A DNA stretch of 64,000 nt from NCBI RefSeq assembly GCF_050589845.1, contig NZ_JBNGPA010000003.1, forward strand, positions 419,516 to 483,515, given 5' to 3'. A program made the position numbers and the translations under genes. The stretch is from Carboxylicivirga agarovorans. GTDB taxonomy: Bacteria > Bacteroidota > Bacteroidia > Bacteroidales > Marinilabiliaceae. The stretch's first letter is position 1. Every line of letters begins with the position of its first letter. The notes beneath the pieces were generated by a model. The model ran no database searches, had not been told where the DNA came from, and worked only from the letters and a program-made list of their open reading frames with translations. Positions 52,295 through 60,489 of the stretch are shown here, in pieces.

Positions 52295-53092
52295 TTACTC
52301 TCTGTTAAGTCTATGGATCAGCTTGTATTCCTGATCATACAAGAAGATTGCTTTCCTTCCTACCGTTAGGATTTTAAATTGTCGGTCTGTTTTTTTCAAA
52401 AAGAGATTGCCATCTGTAAAATAGCATTGATCTATTGATGTTGTGTTATTTTCTAAATCTTTGAAGTGAATACTCTTAGAATCTAAATCACCATTAATAT
52501 GCCATTTGTTGTTCAGTTCATCGATCCTAAATTGATCTTGTTTAATGGTGTCTGGAATCCATGTCCCATTTAAGGTAGACATGCCACCTATATACCAAAA
52601 CTTTATTCGATCTTCAGGCATTTTAACAAAGTCTTCAGGATTACATACCTGCAAGCAAGCTATGTCAGCGATTTTTGTAAAATCGTTCATGAAGACCATG
52701 TCTTTAGCTAATATTAAATCTGCATTATTATTTATCAGGTAAGTGGAGAAAATCAATCCGTCGCATGGGTAACAAACAAGAATTTCATAGTTTGACGGAT
52801 CATTGTTAAAAATAAGTCCTAATATGAATGCGTATTTGAATTCATCATGATAATAAATTGAGGTGTCAGTCTTAATTGAAAGATCGTACACTTGTGTGAT
52901 TGTCATTGTATCATTTTCCAATTGCATCGGAGAAAGGAAGTCAATGATTTTATTCGTATTGTATTTGTCGATTATTTTTGAATCAACAAGATATGATCCT
53001 GTAAATTGAACCTCTGTATGAGTTTTAATACAGCTAATTGTAAAAGCTGCAGCCAAGAGGCAAACGGCATAGTTTAAATAACTGGAATTCAT
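52295..53092 (-). CDS. Lipoprotein of unknown function
   Basis: 265 residues with signal peptide MNSSYLNYAVCLLAAAFTISC and lipobox TISC (Cys21). The mature part has mixed alpha/beta patterning with a Cys-containing stretch (ILVCYPCDGLIFSTYLI, DIACLQVCNPEDF). A lipocalin-like pattern is possible near the end (MSTLNGTWIPDTIKQDQFRI, HFKDLENN). No family is recognised. It is separated by only 7 bp from the next upstream lipoprotein gene, so the two are likely co-transcribed. Confidence 0.65.
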   Translation of the reverse strand: MNSSYLNYAVCLLAAAFTISCIKTHTEVQFTGSYLVDSKIIDKYNTNKIIDFLSPMQLENDTMTITQVYDLSIKTDTSIYYHDEFKYAFILGLIFNNDPSNYEILVCYPCDGLIFSTYLINNNADLILAKDMVFMNDFTKIADIACLQVCNPEDFVKMPEDRIKFWYIGGMSTLNGTWIPDTIKQDQFRIDELNNKWHINGDLDSKSIHFKDLENNTTSIDQCYFTDGNLFLKKTDRQFKILTVGRKAIFLYDQEYKLIHRLNRE

Positions 53093-53099
53093 AAACTGA

Positions 53100-53639
53100 T
53101 TATATTTTCAACCTAATAAGTTTACCATTAGTATCGATTGAATAACTTTCAATAGTTCTTTCATTAAAGTCAATGGTACTGTAGTATCTTTCTATTTGAA
53201 CGCTTTCTTTTTTAATTATACCGGTCTCTAATGCATATACATCAGACATTAATTCATACTTCGCTAAACGGACTGCATCAATTTCATTATCATATTGATC
53301 GTATGTTACCAGGAAAAGAATCTTAAAGCTTTGATTTTGTGTAATCCCAGGGAAGTCTGCCGATACAACTCGTGCAATGACACCATTGTCCAGCTGCATT
53401 TTTAAAATCTCAAAATACCTGGCTCGCTCCTTTAGTAATTGATAAGCAGTCTCATCTCTGCCAAATAAGGGATTGATTAATTTTCTTATCTGGATAGACG
53501 TGTCAGGCTCAAAGTCTCTTATAAATACAGAATCAGCAATAAAAGTCGTTGAAAATAAAGATTCATCGCTTGTTCTTTTTGTCTGACCAGAACAAGCCAG
53601 TGTAATAATCACAATTGTTATTAGTAGAATATGTTTCAT
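53100..53639 (-). CDS. Lipoprotein of unknown function
   Basis: About 179 residues from ATG 53639: signal peptide MKHILLITIVIITLACSG with lipobox TLAC. The frame is open upstream to 53699 but that part lacks signal features. The mature part is acidic and begins with Ser/Thr-rich DESLFSTTFIADSVFIRDFEPD. A helix-rich stretch (YQLLKERARYFEILKMQLDNG) and strands follow (FKILFLVTYDQYDNE). No family is recognised. It lies 7 bp upstream of another lipoprotein gene. Confidence 0.62.
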   Translation of the reverse strand: MKHILLITIVIITLACSGQTKRTSDESLFSTTFIADSVFIRDFEPDTSIQIRKLINPLFGRDETAYQLLKERARYFEILKMQLDNGVIARVVSADFPGITQNQSFKILFLVTYDQYDNEIDAVRLAKYELMSDVYALETGIIKKESVQIERYYSTIDFNERTIESYSIDTNGKLIRLKI

Positions 53640-53882
53640 TTGAGGTCTTCGGTTGTGGTCAATTGATTCAATAATAAAGCATTTCGGAATATTAATCATT
53701 GCCGGAAGAAAATCCTTTCCAACAATATCAAAAGGTCTGATAGTAGCATATTTTAAAAGAAGGTAGGCTTATCGTAGAGTCTCAGCTTGATTCAGATATC
53801 CGACTGTTAACTAGTGATATAGCATGAGTATTTATGGCTACATTCGTATCAGCAGTATATGCATTTCGTAAAACCATTATAG

Positions 53883-54464
53883 TTATCTATGCAGATTTAT
53901 TTGGTCGACAATGTGTTCAATGCGTTCTTTTTCGTTTTTAAAGAATGATCGACTTAGCTTTAGAGTTCTTTTTTGCATGTTATTTAATGTAAGCTCAATA
54001 CTTTTACTTTCGCTATTTATGATGGCACTTTTAATTTCCTTGATCCATAGATCGTTCTTAAATAAGTCACTAAAAAAGATCATTTCAGAATCAATTCTCA
54101 ATGAGTTTCTTTGATTATTAAAAAGGCCACGAATGGTAGTTAGTGTTGTGAATACAAATAACTGATCATTAGTATGAGTGAATTTGTTCCATTGCACAAA
54201 AATTGTAATTACAAGAGGAATCACAATTAAAGTGTATAGGATGCGATCTGTATCTACAGATTGTCGTTCTTCCAGTAGATATTTACCATTGGGTCGCAGA
54301 TGATTAAGATACTCATAACCAAAATACAATAATTCAAGTGTGAGAATTCCTCCAAATAAATAATTAGTGGCTGAAAGACAATCTTCTGGATTATTGATGG
54401 CAATGTATATCAATGCGAGCAGGCTCAGATAATTAAGTAAGCTTAAAAGTTTTCTAAAGTTCAT
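53883..54464 (-). CDS. Membrane protein with possible PH-like cytosolic domain
   Basis: 193 residues. Two N-terminal hydrophobic segments (about 6-24 and 35-52) and a third near 74-92, then a soluble part of about 90 residues (SLRIDSEMIFFSDLFKNDLWIKEIKSAIINSESKSIELTLNNMQKRTLKL) that reads like the strands of a bacterial PH-like domain followed by a helix (ERIEHIVDQINLHR). The domain call is tentative. It is the most upstream gene of the minus-strand envelope row; 243 bp of noncoding DNA separate it from the next gene downstream, so it may be transcribed alone. Confidence 0.65.
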   Translation of the reverse strand: MNFRKLLSLLNYLSLLALIYIAINNPEDCLSATNYLFGGILTLELLYFGYEYLNHLRPNGKYLLEERQSVDTDRILYTLIVIPLVITIFVQWNKFTHTNDQLFVFTTLTTIRGLFNNQRNSLRIDSEMIFFSDLFKNDLWIKEIKSAIINSESKSIELTLNNMQKRTLKLSRSFFKNEKERIEHIVDQINLHR

Positions 54465-54929
54465 ATATTATCCATTATACAGCTTCGCCTCCTCAGTCAC
54501 ATTACTGCACAAGTGTCAATTAAAAAAGGATCTGTGTTACTAACTGCACATCATATCTGCATTTAACTGTTAACGCGCCCTTCAGCATTTTTTCAATTGG
54601 CCTGCGGCAATGTGTTGCCTGGGCTTAAACGGGCTTCTTAACTGCTCGATATGAATTCATTACTCATCATAAAAAAAGCTATTTATTCTTATAAATCCAA
54701 GTACAATAAGTTACTTTTAACAGGCTTATTTATTGATTTACTGACTGGCTGAACGATTTATCCAAGGTTTAGACAGGCACTCAATAAGGGTATAAACAGC
54801 TTGGCAATACAGGTGAGGATAGATCGTCTGAAGAAGAGTGAAGTGCTTATTGCGCTCCCTGCATACAATCCATACAAAAGAAAAATGACATCGTAAATCA
54901 TTTTGATAAGGAACGGTTTTTTTTAGTAA
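54465..54929. other. Spacer with no supported gene
   Basis: No plausible gene is seen. An open minus-strand frame at 54738-55001 has a composition unlike a real protein and overlaps a thioredoxin-like remnant on the other strand. A G/C-richer stretch at about 54600-54640 has short complementary words but no strong stem. Confidence 0.5.
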
Positions 54930-55214
54930 ATATTTGCACTGACCACAACGAACAATCATGGAAAAAAAATAATTTCTTATAATAAATCTAATGGGGAGCA
55001 CTTAAATTGTAAAGGTCAGTGGAACAAAATGCTTCGTTCAAAATATAATATTTTTGGCTTCCCACATTATGCACTTATTAATCAGCAGGGCGAGCTAATT
55101 ATGAACATTATGCATTGCGATTCATTAGCTTATTACATTAAAAAAAACGTAAGAACCAATGGACAATGGAAGCTTAAAGGTAGCTACTTATTTCTATTCG
55201 TGGCTCAAAAATGA
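54930..55214 (+). pseudogene. Remnant of a thioredoxin-like/TlpA domain
   Basis: The plus-strand frame is open from 54930 to the stop at 55214 and reads NGEHLNCKGQWNKMLRSKY, then NIFGFPHYALINQQGELI, which matches the second half of a TlpA/AhpC-type thioredoxin fold in Bacteroidota: the cis-Pro motif (F-P-H-Y) followed by the strand with D/NxxG. The catalytic CxxC half and a proper start are missing; an ATG at 54958 leads into a stop after four codons, one frame away, across a run of eight A. The last ~20 residues are unrelated filler. It is most likely a decayed gene fragment. Confidence 0.55.
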
Positions 55215-55659
55215 TTATTCAGATGCCCCCATACGATCCCCTAATCAAAATGAAGACTGAGTATTAGAACAAATAGACTGATATAAACAGTCCTAAAGGT
55301 GCCTAACCCGAATAGCTACCGATGAGTTTATTCCAATCATGTATTAAGTTCACATTTCGCTGCAAGTAAATGCCTGCCCGGTTATATTCCCGCTTCCTTC
55401 CAGTTATTATCAGATATGTCTTCATGATCAAAGTTTTATTGATTTGCATTTAACTGTTCACAAACATACAAACTCAAATAAGCCAGGTCAATGACAATGC
55501 ATGCACTGTGATTTGAGAAAAACCTTAAATGCTTTAATATCTGTGACATCTAATAAATTCGAGTCAAATTCCACTAAGAGTACTAACCAATAGACGTTAG
55601 AGAAAACCGCCATTTTACGCTAAAACACCGAAAAAGTGCATTTTCAGGCCTTTTTTTGG

Positions 55660-55820
55660 GCCATTTTACTCTATTTCGAGTCATTTTCGGTCCATAAACG
55701 GGCCTTTTTCGGTAGTTCTTCGGTATTTCTTCGGTATTTGCTCGGCTACGCGCGTAAGCGAACAATTACCGAAGGATTACCGAACAGTTACCGAAGCCGT
55801 CCCGAAGCGATTCCGAAGGA
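55660..55820. repeat. 11-bp-phased inverted array of TTCGGTA/TTACCGAA
   Basis: Left part: TTCGGTA at 55708, 55719 and 55730, with degraded units at the same 11-bp step back to about 55660. Right part: TTACCGAA at 55766, 55777 and 55788, then GTCCCGAA at 55799 and ATTCCGAA at 55810, again 11 bp apart. The two halves are inverted and separated by a short GC-rich centre (CTCGGCTACGCGCGTAAGCG), so the whole can form a long imperfect hairpin. Small open frames within it on both strands follow from the repeat and are not accepted as genes. Confidence 0.8.
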
Positions 55821-55886
55821 GGTAGCAGGCAAATGGCTGGAATTACCGAATAATTTTAATTAAAAAGGCTAGTCCAAATAAAAAAT

Positions 55887-55920
55887 AAGGCTGCTACAAG
55901 ATAACACCTGTAGCAGCCTT
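55887..55920 (-). terminator. Intrinsic terminator of the HU/SPOR gene
   Basis: Perfect 12-bp inverted repeat (55887-55898 and 55909-55920), 10-nt loop, followed on the minus strand by TTATTTTTTATTT, 23 bp past the stop. Confidence 0.88.
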
Positions 55921-55942
55921 ATATATTTAAGTACAAACTTTT

Positions 55943-56893
55943 CTATTTCTGTGTTAAAACCCAAACGGTTTTAAAGTCTTCCATCTGACGGTACACATTC
56001 AGTTCTGAAATTGCTTCAGCCTTATTGGCATAGCCGTTAATGGCAACACGATACCTGTTATTAGGGCTTGATAGCACAAAAGCCTGATCCTCACCCATCT
56101 CATGCACAATATTTAAGAAACGATTGGCCTGATTCTGAGTTTTAAAGCTTCCGGCAATTAAAAAGTAACTGTCTTTTACAAGAGGTGCCTGTTCTTCCAC
56201 GGCAGCCATCTCGCTGGACTCTTTTTCAATGGCTTTCTCCACCTCATTGCTTGTTACAACCTTTGTGTCATTGTTCGTCACCTCAGTATCAGCAGGTATT
56301 ACAAATGACATCATATTGGCCTCACTTGTATCTGTACGCATTGGATTATCAAGGGATTGTGAAATCGCAAACAAACCGATAATCATCGCAACAGAAGCTG
56401 CAATCTGCTTTAAGCCGACCGGCTGTAACAAACGACGTACCTGGCGGTTCTCAGCAACAGGTTTATGAAGTGTAACTGCAGGTTTAAAGTGGAAAGATGA
56501 CAAACCATACGAATCAGTCAGATAAGACTCACCCGCCTCGGCAACAAACTGAAGATTACCCAGTGCATCTTTCTTTAAAGATCCTACTTTACTAATATGA
56601 GCACTTTCACCCTTATCAACACAGGCCATTAACGAATCAACAAACTCTTCGACCATCACCTTGGCTTTGCCATAGCTTATGTCGTTCTTCTGAGAAAGAG
56701 TACTTATCAGTAAACCATCATTATGTGAAAGACTGCGATTAAAGCCAATTTCTTTTGATGGTGGAATAAACATGTTTTTATCTGCATCGAAGCGGGCACT
56801 TACATTGGTCGATACCAAAGCTCCCAGTGCAGGAATTATTACACACTCGTGTGTGAATAAGAGGCCAGATATGTGTTGTTCAACTGTTGTCAT
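55943..56893 (-). CDS. HU-CCDC81/SPOR domain protein
   Basis: 316-residue membrane protein joining a cytosolic N-terminal HU-CCDC81-type domain (LLFTHECVIIPALGALVST near 12, YGKAKVMVEEFVDSL near 74, HISKVGSLKKD near 99) to a periplasmic C-terminal SPOR domain (SYFLIAGSFKTQNQANRFLN, YRVAINGYANKAEA). One membrane helix at about 161-179 separates them. SPOR domains bind glycan strands without stem peptides at division sites; HU-like folds bind DNA. The architecture is a known one in Bacteroidota, suggesting a link between nucleoid and septum, unproven. A TAATTTTG box (56899-56906 on the minus strand) lies so close to the ATG that a leaderless transcript is possible. Confidence 0.88.
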   Translation of the reverse strand: MTTVEQHISGLLFTHECVIIPALGALVSTNVSARFDADKNMFIPPSKEIGFNRSLSHNDGLLISTLSQKNDISYGKAKVMVEEFVDSLMACVDKGESAHISKVGSLKKDALGNLQFVAEAGESYLTDSYGLSSFHFKPAVTLHKPVAENRQVRRLLQPVGLKQIAASVAMIIGLFAISQSLDNPMRTDTSEANMMSFVIPADTEVTNNDTKVVTSNEVEKAIEKESSEMAAVEEQAPLVKDSYFLIAGSFKTQNQANRFLNIVHEMGEDQAFVLSSPNNRYRVAINGYANKAEAISELNVYRQMEDFKTVWVLTQK

Positions 56894-57312
56894 AATTGCA
56901 AAATTAAAAAAAAGGCTGCCAAGGATATTAACTTTCTTTCAACACATGTTGGTAAACTGTTTAAAACCGGTTCAAAACAAGTTTAAAACCATAGCAGTTA
57001 TTAACGCAAAACATTAATAAAGTGCCTAAGTTACTAAATTAGAGCTAAAAAAGCGAATGACATTATGTGGATAAGTTGTTTAAAGCAATTGTTAATAGTA
57101 TCTCGTTCATAATTAGTTATGCATTTTCTTACCAGAATTGATGCTTCCATTTACAGGAAAACAACGAACAGGAATAGATCGCCTGTCATTTAAAAGTACT
57201 TTTAACTTTTATTAATAGGTTAACAGTCAATTTATGATGAATATTAGACCAGTGATTGCAAACGATTTCGTACATTTACAGCTCGTTTAACGACAATGTA
57301 AAAGCTAAACTA
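56894..57312. other. Divergent intergenic region, no gene seen
   Basis: 419 bp between the HU/SPOR gene and galE. Repeated words GTTTAAAACC are visible near 56960-56995. No RNA gene or strong hairpin is seen. It must carry both promoters. Confidence 0.5.
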
Positions 57313-58341
57313 ATGGCAAAGCAAATTTTAGTAACCGGCGGAACGGGTTACATTGGTTCACACACAGTAGTGGAACTTCAGGAAAAAGGGTTTGATGTAG
57401 TAATTGTTGATAACCTGTCCAATTCAAAAATTGAAGTACTTGACAACATTGAAAAGATTACCGGCATTCGTCCTGCGTTTGAAAAGTTCGATTTATCAGA
57501 AAGAGAATTAACGGATGCATTTTTTCAGAAGTACCCGAACATTGATGCAATCATCCATTTTGCTGCTTATAAGGCAGTGGGCGAATCGGTGCAGAAGCCA
57601 CTTGAGTACTACCGTAACAACATGGGTTCATTGATGAATCTGCTGGAGTGCATGAACAAATACAATGTACCACATATGGTATTCTCTTCATCATGTACCG
57701 TTTACGGCCAGCCTGAAGTATTACCTGTTACTGAACAAACACCACGCAAAGAAGCAGAATCGCCTTATGGTAACACCAAAGCCATTTGCGAAGATATTAT
57801 GCGCGATTACTGTCAATCAAACGACAGCGTTAACTGTATTGCTCTGCGTTACTTTAATCCGATTGGAGCGCACCCAAGCGCGTTAATTGGAGAATTACCT
57901 GTTGGCGTGCCAAACAACCTTGTGCCGTTTATCACACAAACAGCTGCCGGATTACGCGATGAATTGAGCATTTTTGGTGACGATTACGACACTGAAGACG
58001 GTACAGCTATTCGCGATTACATCAACGTGGTTGACCTGGCTAAGGCACACGTTGTAGCCATTAACCGCATGTTAGATGGTAAATCAAAAGCCAACTACGA
58101 ATATTTTAATGTTGGTACGGGTTCCGGCTACTCAGTAATGCAACTTGTAAAAGCCTTTATCGACGTGAACAAGGTTGATCTAAAATACAAGATAGTTGAT
58201 CGTCGCGCCGGTGATATTGAGAAGATATGGGCCGATACAACTTATGGTAACAATGAGTTGGGCTGGAAAGCTGAAAAAACACTCGAAGAAACACTTGCCT
58301 CGGCCTGGGCCTGGGAAAAGAATGTGAGAGGAATAGAGTAA
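57313..58341 (+). CDS. galE: UDP-glucose 4-epimerase
   Basis: Interconverts UDP-glucose and UDP-galactose (possibly the N-acetyl forms) for surface sugars. The protein has 342 residues from ATG 57313 (MAKQILVTGG). Rossmann motif GGTGYIGSHT, then HFAAYKAVGES, FSSSCTVYG with the catalytic Ser, and YGNTKA with Tyr and Lys of the YxxxK pair; C-terminal RDYINVVDLAKAH and FNVGTGSGYSV. The upstream open extension from 57256 begins at TTG and adds residues not seen in the family. It is followed by an intrinsic terminator. Confidence 0.95.
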   Translation: MAKQILVTGGTGYIGSHTVVELQEKGFDVVIVDNLSNSKIEVLDNIEKITGIRPAFEKFDLSERELTDAFFQKYPNIDAIIHFAAYKAVGESVQKPLEYYRNNMGSLMNLLECMNKYNVPHMVFSSSCTVYGQPEVLPVTEQTPRKEAESPYGNTKAICEDIMRDYCQSNDSVNCIALRYFNPIGAHPSALIGELPVGVPNNLVPFITQTAAGLRDELSIFGDDYDTEDGTAIRDYINVVDLAKAHVVAINRMLDGKSKANYEYFNVGTGSGYSVMQLVKAFIDVNKVDLKYKIVDRRAGDIEKIWADTTYGNNELGWKAEKTLEETLASAWAWEKNVRGIE

Positions 58342-58413
58342 GATTAAGGTAGATAGTGATGGATAAAAAACAATTGTCATTGTCCCATCAGTAAATCTAT
58401 CGGGCAAAATAAT

Positions 58414-58448
58414 AAAAAGCTGTTGGTGTATGCTGACAGCTTTTTTTT
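58414..58448 (+). terminator. Intrinsic terminator after galE
   Basis: AAAAAGCTGT / ACAGCTTTTT 10-bp stem (58414-58423 and 58436-58445), 12-nt loop, with the T run continuing after it. Confidence 0.85.
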
Positions 58449-58519
58449 ATATTCACAAAATCAAATTATCAACCTTGATGCTCAATGCATCATTCTAACA
58501 AATTTAAACAAACAGATTT

Positions 58520-58870
58520 ATGGAAAATGTAGGATTATTTGGTGGCCTGATTTACATGGCCATTATTGTTTTAATGATTGTTTCAATGTGGAAGATTTTT
58601 GAAAAAGCCGGTAAACCAGGCTGGGCTGCATTGATTCCTATTTATAATACCATTGTAATGATTGAAATTGTTGGTAAACCAGTATGGTGGATCCTATTAT
58701 TAATTATTCCTGGTGTCAATATAGTTTTTGGTATCTGGCTATTAAATCTGTTAGCAAAAAGCTTTGGAAAAGATGTTGGTTTTACTTTAGGGTTAATTTT
58801 CTTAGGCCTTATTTTCTATCCAATTTTAGGCCTTGGCGATGCTAAGTACCAGGGACCTGCTGGTCAATAA
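58520..58870 (+). CDS. Small DUF5684-like membrane protein
   Basis: 116 residues with three to four hydrophobic segments (about 8-24, 50-75, 84-104). Conserved-looking words: WKIFEKAGKPGWAALIPIYN near residue 24-43, VGKPVWWILLLIIPGVN near 51, and LAKSFGKDVGFTLGL near 78, which is the pattern of the DUF5684 signal-peptidase-like family in Bacteroidota. The catalytic residues of a signal peptidase are absent, so function is unknown. It is a single gene with its own terminator. Confidence 0.8.
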   Translation: MENVGLFGGLIYMAIIVLMIVSMWKIFEKAGKPGWAALIPIYNTIVMIEIVGKPVWWILLLIIPGVNIVFGIWLLNLLAKSFGKDVGFTLGLIFLGLIFYPILGLGDAKYQGPAGQ

Positions 58871-58891
58871 TACAAGTATATACAAGATATT

Positions 58892-58917
58892 AAAGCCTCC
58901 AATGTGAGGCTTTTTTT
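58892..58917 (+). terminator. Intrinsic terminator after the DUF5684-like gene
   Basis: AAAGCCTC / GAGGCTTT 8-bp stem with a 6-nt loop, the T run (seven T) overlapping the second arm. Confidence 0.9.
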
Positions 58918-58997
58918 GTTACTTTGCACTAAACAAACCAGCAAACCTGTTCTTTTCTGACTAAAGAGCATGAGCTGTGTTAAAGCTAATTAATACG

Positions 58998-60050
58998 ATG
59001 AAAAAGATATTGATTACCGGAGGTGCCGGGTTTATTGGTTCGCATGTTGTTCGTTTATTTGTTGAGAAATATCCCGATTACCACATTTATAATCTGGATG
59101 CTCTTACTTATGCCGGCAATCTTGAAAACCTAAAGGATGTTGAGTCAAAAAGCAATTATTCATTTATCAAAGCCGACATCACTGATGCAGATGTAATGAA
59201 TGATTTATTTCTTAAGCATTCATTTGACGGGGTTATCCACCTGGCAGCCGAATCGCATGTTGACCGTTCAATATCTGACCCCCTGGCATTTATTAAAACA
59301 AACATACTGGGAACCGTTAACCTGCTAAATGCAGCCAGATCGGCCTGGAAAGATGAGATGGATCAACACCTGTTCTATCACATTTCAACAGATGAGGTAT
59401 ATGGCTCGTTGGGAGAAACCGGGTTATTTACCGAAACGACAGCCTACGATCCGCGAAGTCCTTATTCATCATCAAAAGCCAGTTCTGACCACCTGGTGCG
59501 CGCCTATCACCACACCTATGGCATGCAGGTTGTTATCAGTAACTGTTCAAATAATTACGGTCCAAACCAGTTTCCTGAAAAGCTGATTCCATTATCAATC
59601 AACAATATTAAAAACAATAAGCCAATTCCTATTTATGGTAAAGGCGAAAACATTCGCGACTGGCTATATGTACTGGACCATGCCCGTGCCATTGATGACA
59701 TTTACCACCAGGGTAAAAACGGCGAAACATACAACATTGGTGGTATCAATGAATGGACTAACATTGACCTTATTCATAAACTATGCGAAGTAATGGATAA
59801 AAAGCTGGGACGCGAACCCGGTGAGTCGGCCAAATTAATCACCTTCGTTAAAGACCGTGCGGGTCATGATATGCGTTATGCCATTGATGCTACCAAGTTA
59901 GCAAAAGAGCTTAACTGGCAGCCATCACTGCAATTTGAGGAAGGAATAGAAAAGACCGTTGAGTGGTACCTGGCTAATGAAGAATGGCTAAACAACATTA
60001 TTTCGGGTGACTATGAAAACTACTATAAAGAACAATACAACGAGCGTTAA
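58998..60050 (+). CDS. rfbB: dTDP-glucose 4,6-dehydratase
   Basis: NAD-dependent dehydratase converting dTDP-glucose to the 4-keto-6-deoxy sugar, the entry to dTDP-rhamnose and related sugars. The protein has 350 residues from ATG 58998 (MKKILITGGAGFIGSHV). Landmarks: LDALTYAGNLENL, AAESHVDRSI, HISTDEVYG with the catalytic Thr-Asp-Glu, YSSSKASSDH (Tyr-x3-Lys), NCSNNYGPNQFPEK and a C-terminal DRAGHDMRYAIDATK. The partners rfbA, rfbC and rfbD are not in the window, so the gene stands alone here. Confidence 0.95.
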   Translation: MKKILITGGAGFIGSHVVRLFVEKYPDYHIYNLDALTYAGNLENLKDVESKSNYSFIKADITDADVMNDLFLKHSFDGVIHLAAESHVDRSISDPLAFIKTNILGTVNLLNAARSAWKDEMDQHLFYHISTDEVYGSLGETGLFTETTAYDPRSPYSSSKASSDHLVRAYHHTYGMQVVISNCSNNYGPNQFPEKLIPLSINNIKNNKPIPIYGKGENIRDWLYVLDHARAIDDIYHQGKNGETYNIGGINEWTNIDLIHKLCEVMDKKLGREPGESAKLITFVKDRAGHDMRYAIDATKLAKELNWQPSLQFEEGIEKTVEWYLANEEWLNNIISGDYENYYKEQYNER

Positions 60051-60118
60051 ACTGTTTTCTTTGCAGACAATAAAAGAGGCTGCCCATCAATAGTTTTCTC
60101 GCTAATAACGCAAAAAAT

Positions 60119-60216
60119 AAAGACCGCAAAGTTCGCAAAGAATTAATTGAAAAAGCGATATATTTTGCGGTCTTTGCGTATTTCTTAGTGCTGCGATAAC
60201 TATCGTACTTTGCGTG
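60119..60216. repeat. CGCAAAG-type intergenic palindrome, second example
   Basis: AAAGACCGCAAA (60119-60130) pairs perfectly with TTTGCGGTCTTT (60164-60175). GTTCGCAAAG, TTTGCGTA and a later TACTTTGCGT extend the repeat family, and a small CGATA-AC-TATCG hairpin is included. It shares words with 8558-8612 but not its exact sequence. It lies in the 439-bp gap between rfbB and the chemoreceptor gene. Confidence 0.65.
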
Positions 60217-60383
60217 AAATTTAATCTTCCTACAGTCTGTTTTTGTCATTTTCAGCATATAAAATGCCCAATTAACAAAAAAATAACACACCCTTACAGA
60301 CTTATTATCTGATTCTTAGCAAGGCAATCCTTAAAAAACCACTTTGTAGTACAACTATTTCCTCTTAAGGGCGTACTAACCAC

Positions 60384-60429
60384 ATCGCTCATTTTTATAA
60401 AGTGGGATTATTTATAAAAAAAGAGCGAT
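60384..60429 (+). other. Long hairpin in the leader of the chemoreceptor gene
   Basis: Arms 60384-60401 and 60411-60429 begin/end with ATCGCTC/GAGCGAT and TATAAA/TTTATA; they pair over 18-19 bp with one mismatch and one bulge around the 9-nt loop GTGGGATTA. No T tract follows on the plus strand, so it is not a plain terminator; the start codon is 60 bp downstream. It may affect mRNA stability or translation. Confidence 0.5.
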
Positions 60430-60489
60430 AAGGGGATTTACAAGTGTTTAATTTTTTCCGACTATAGAAGGAAATCAAAAGTATGTTGT

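Noticed and set aside
54738..55001. Minus-strand frame of 87 codons
   Set aside because: Composition is unlike a real protein, and it overlaps the thioredoxin-like remnant on the other strand, which has recognisable motifs.
55583..55863. Two small open frames, one per strand, over the 11-bp array
   Set aside because: They are by-products of the repeat (PKNYRK/LPNSYRS-type strings) without start signals.
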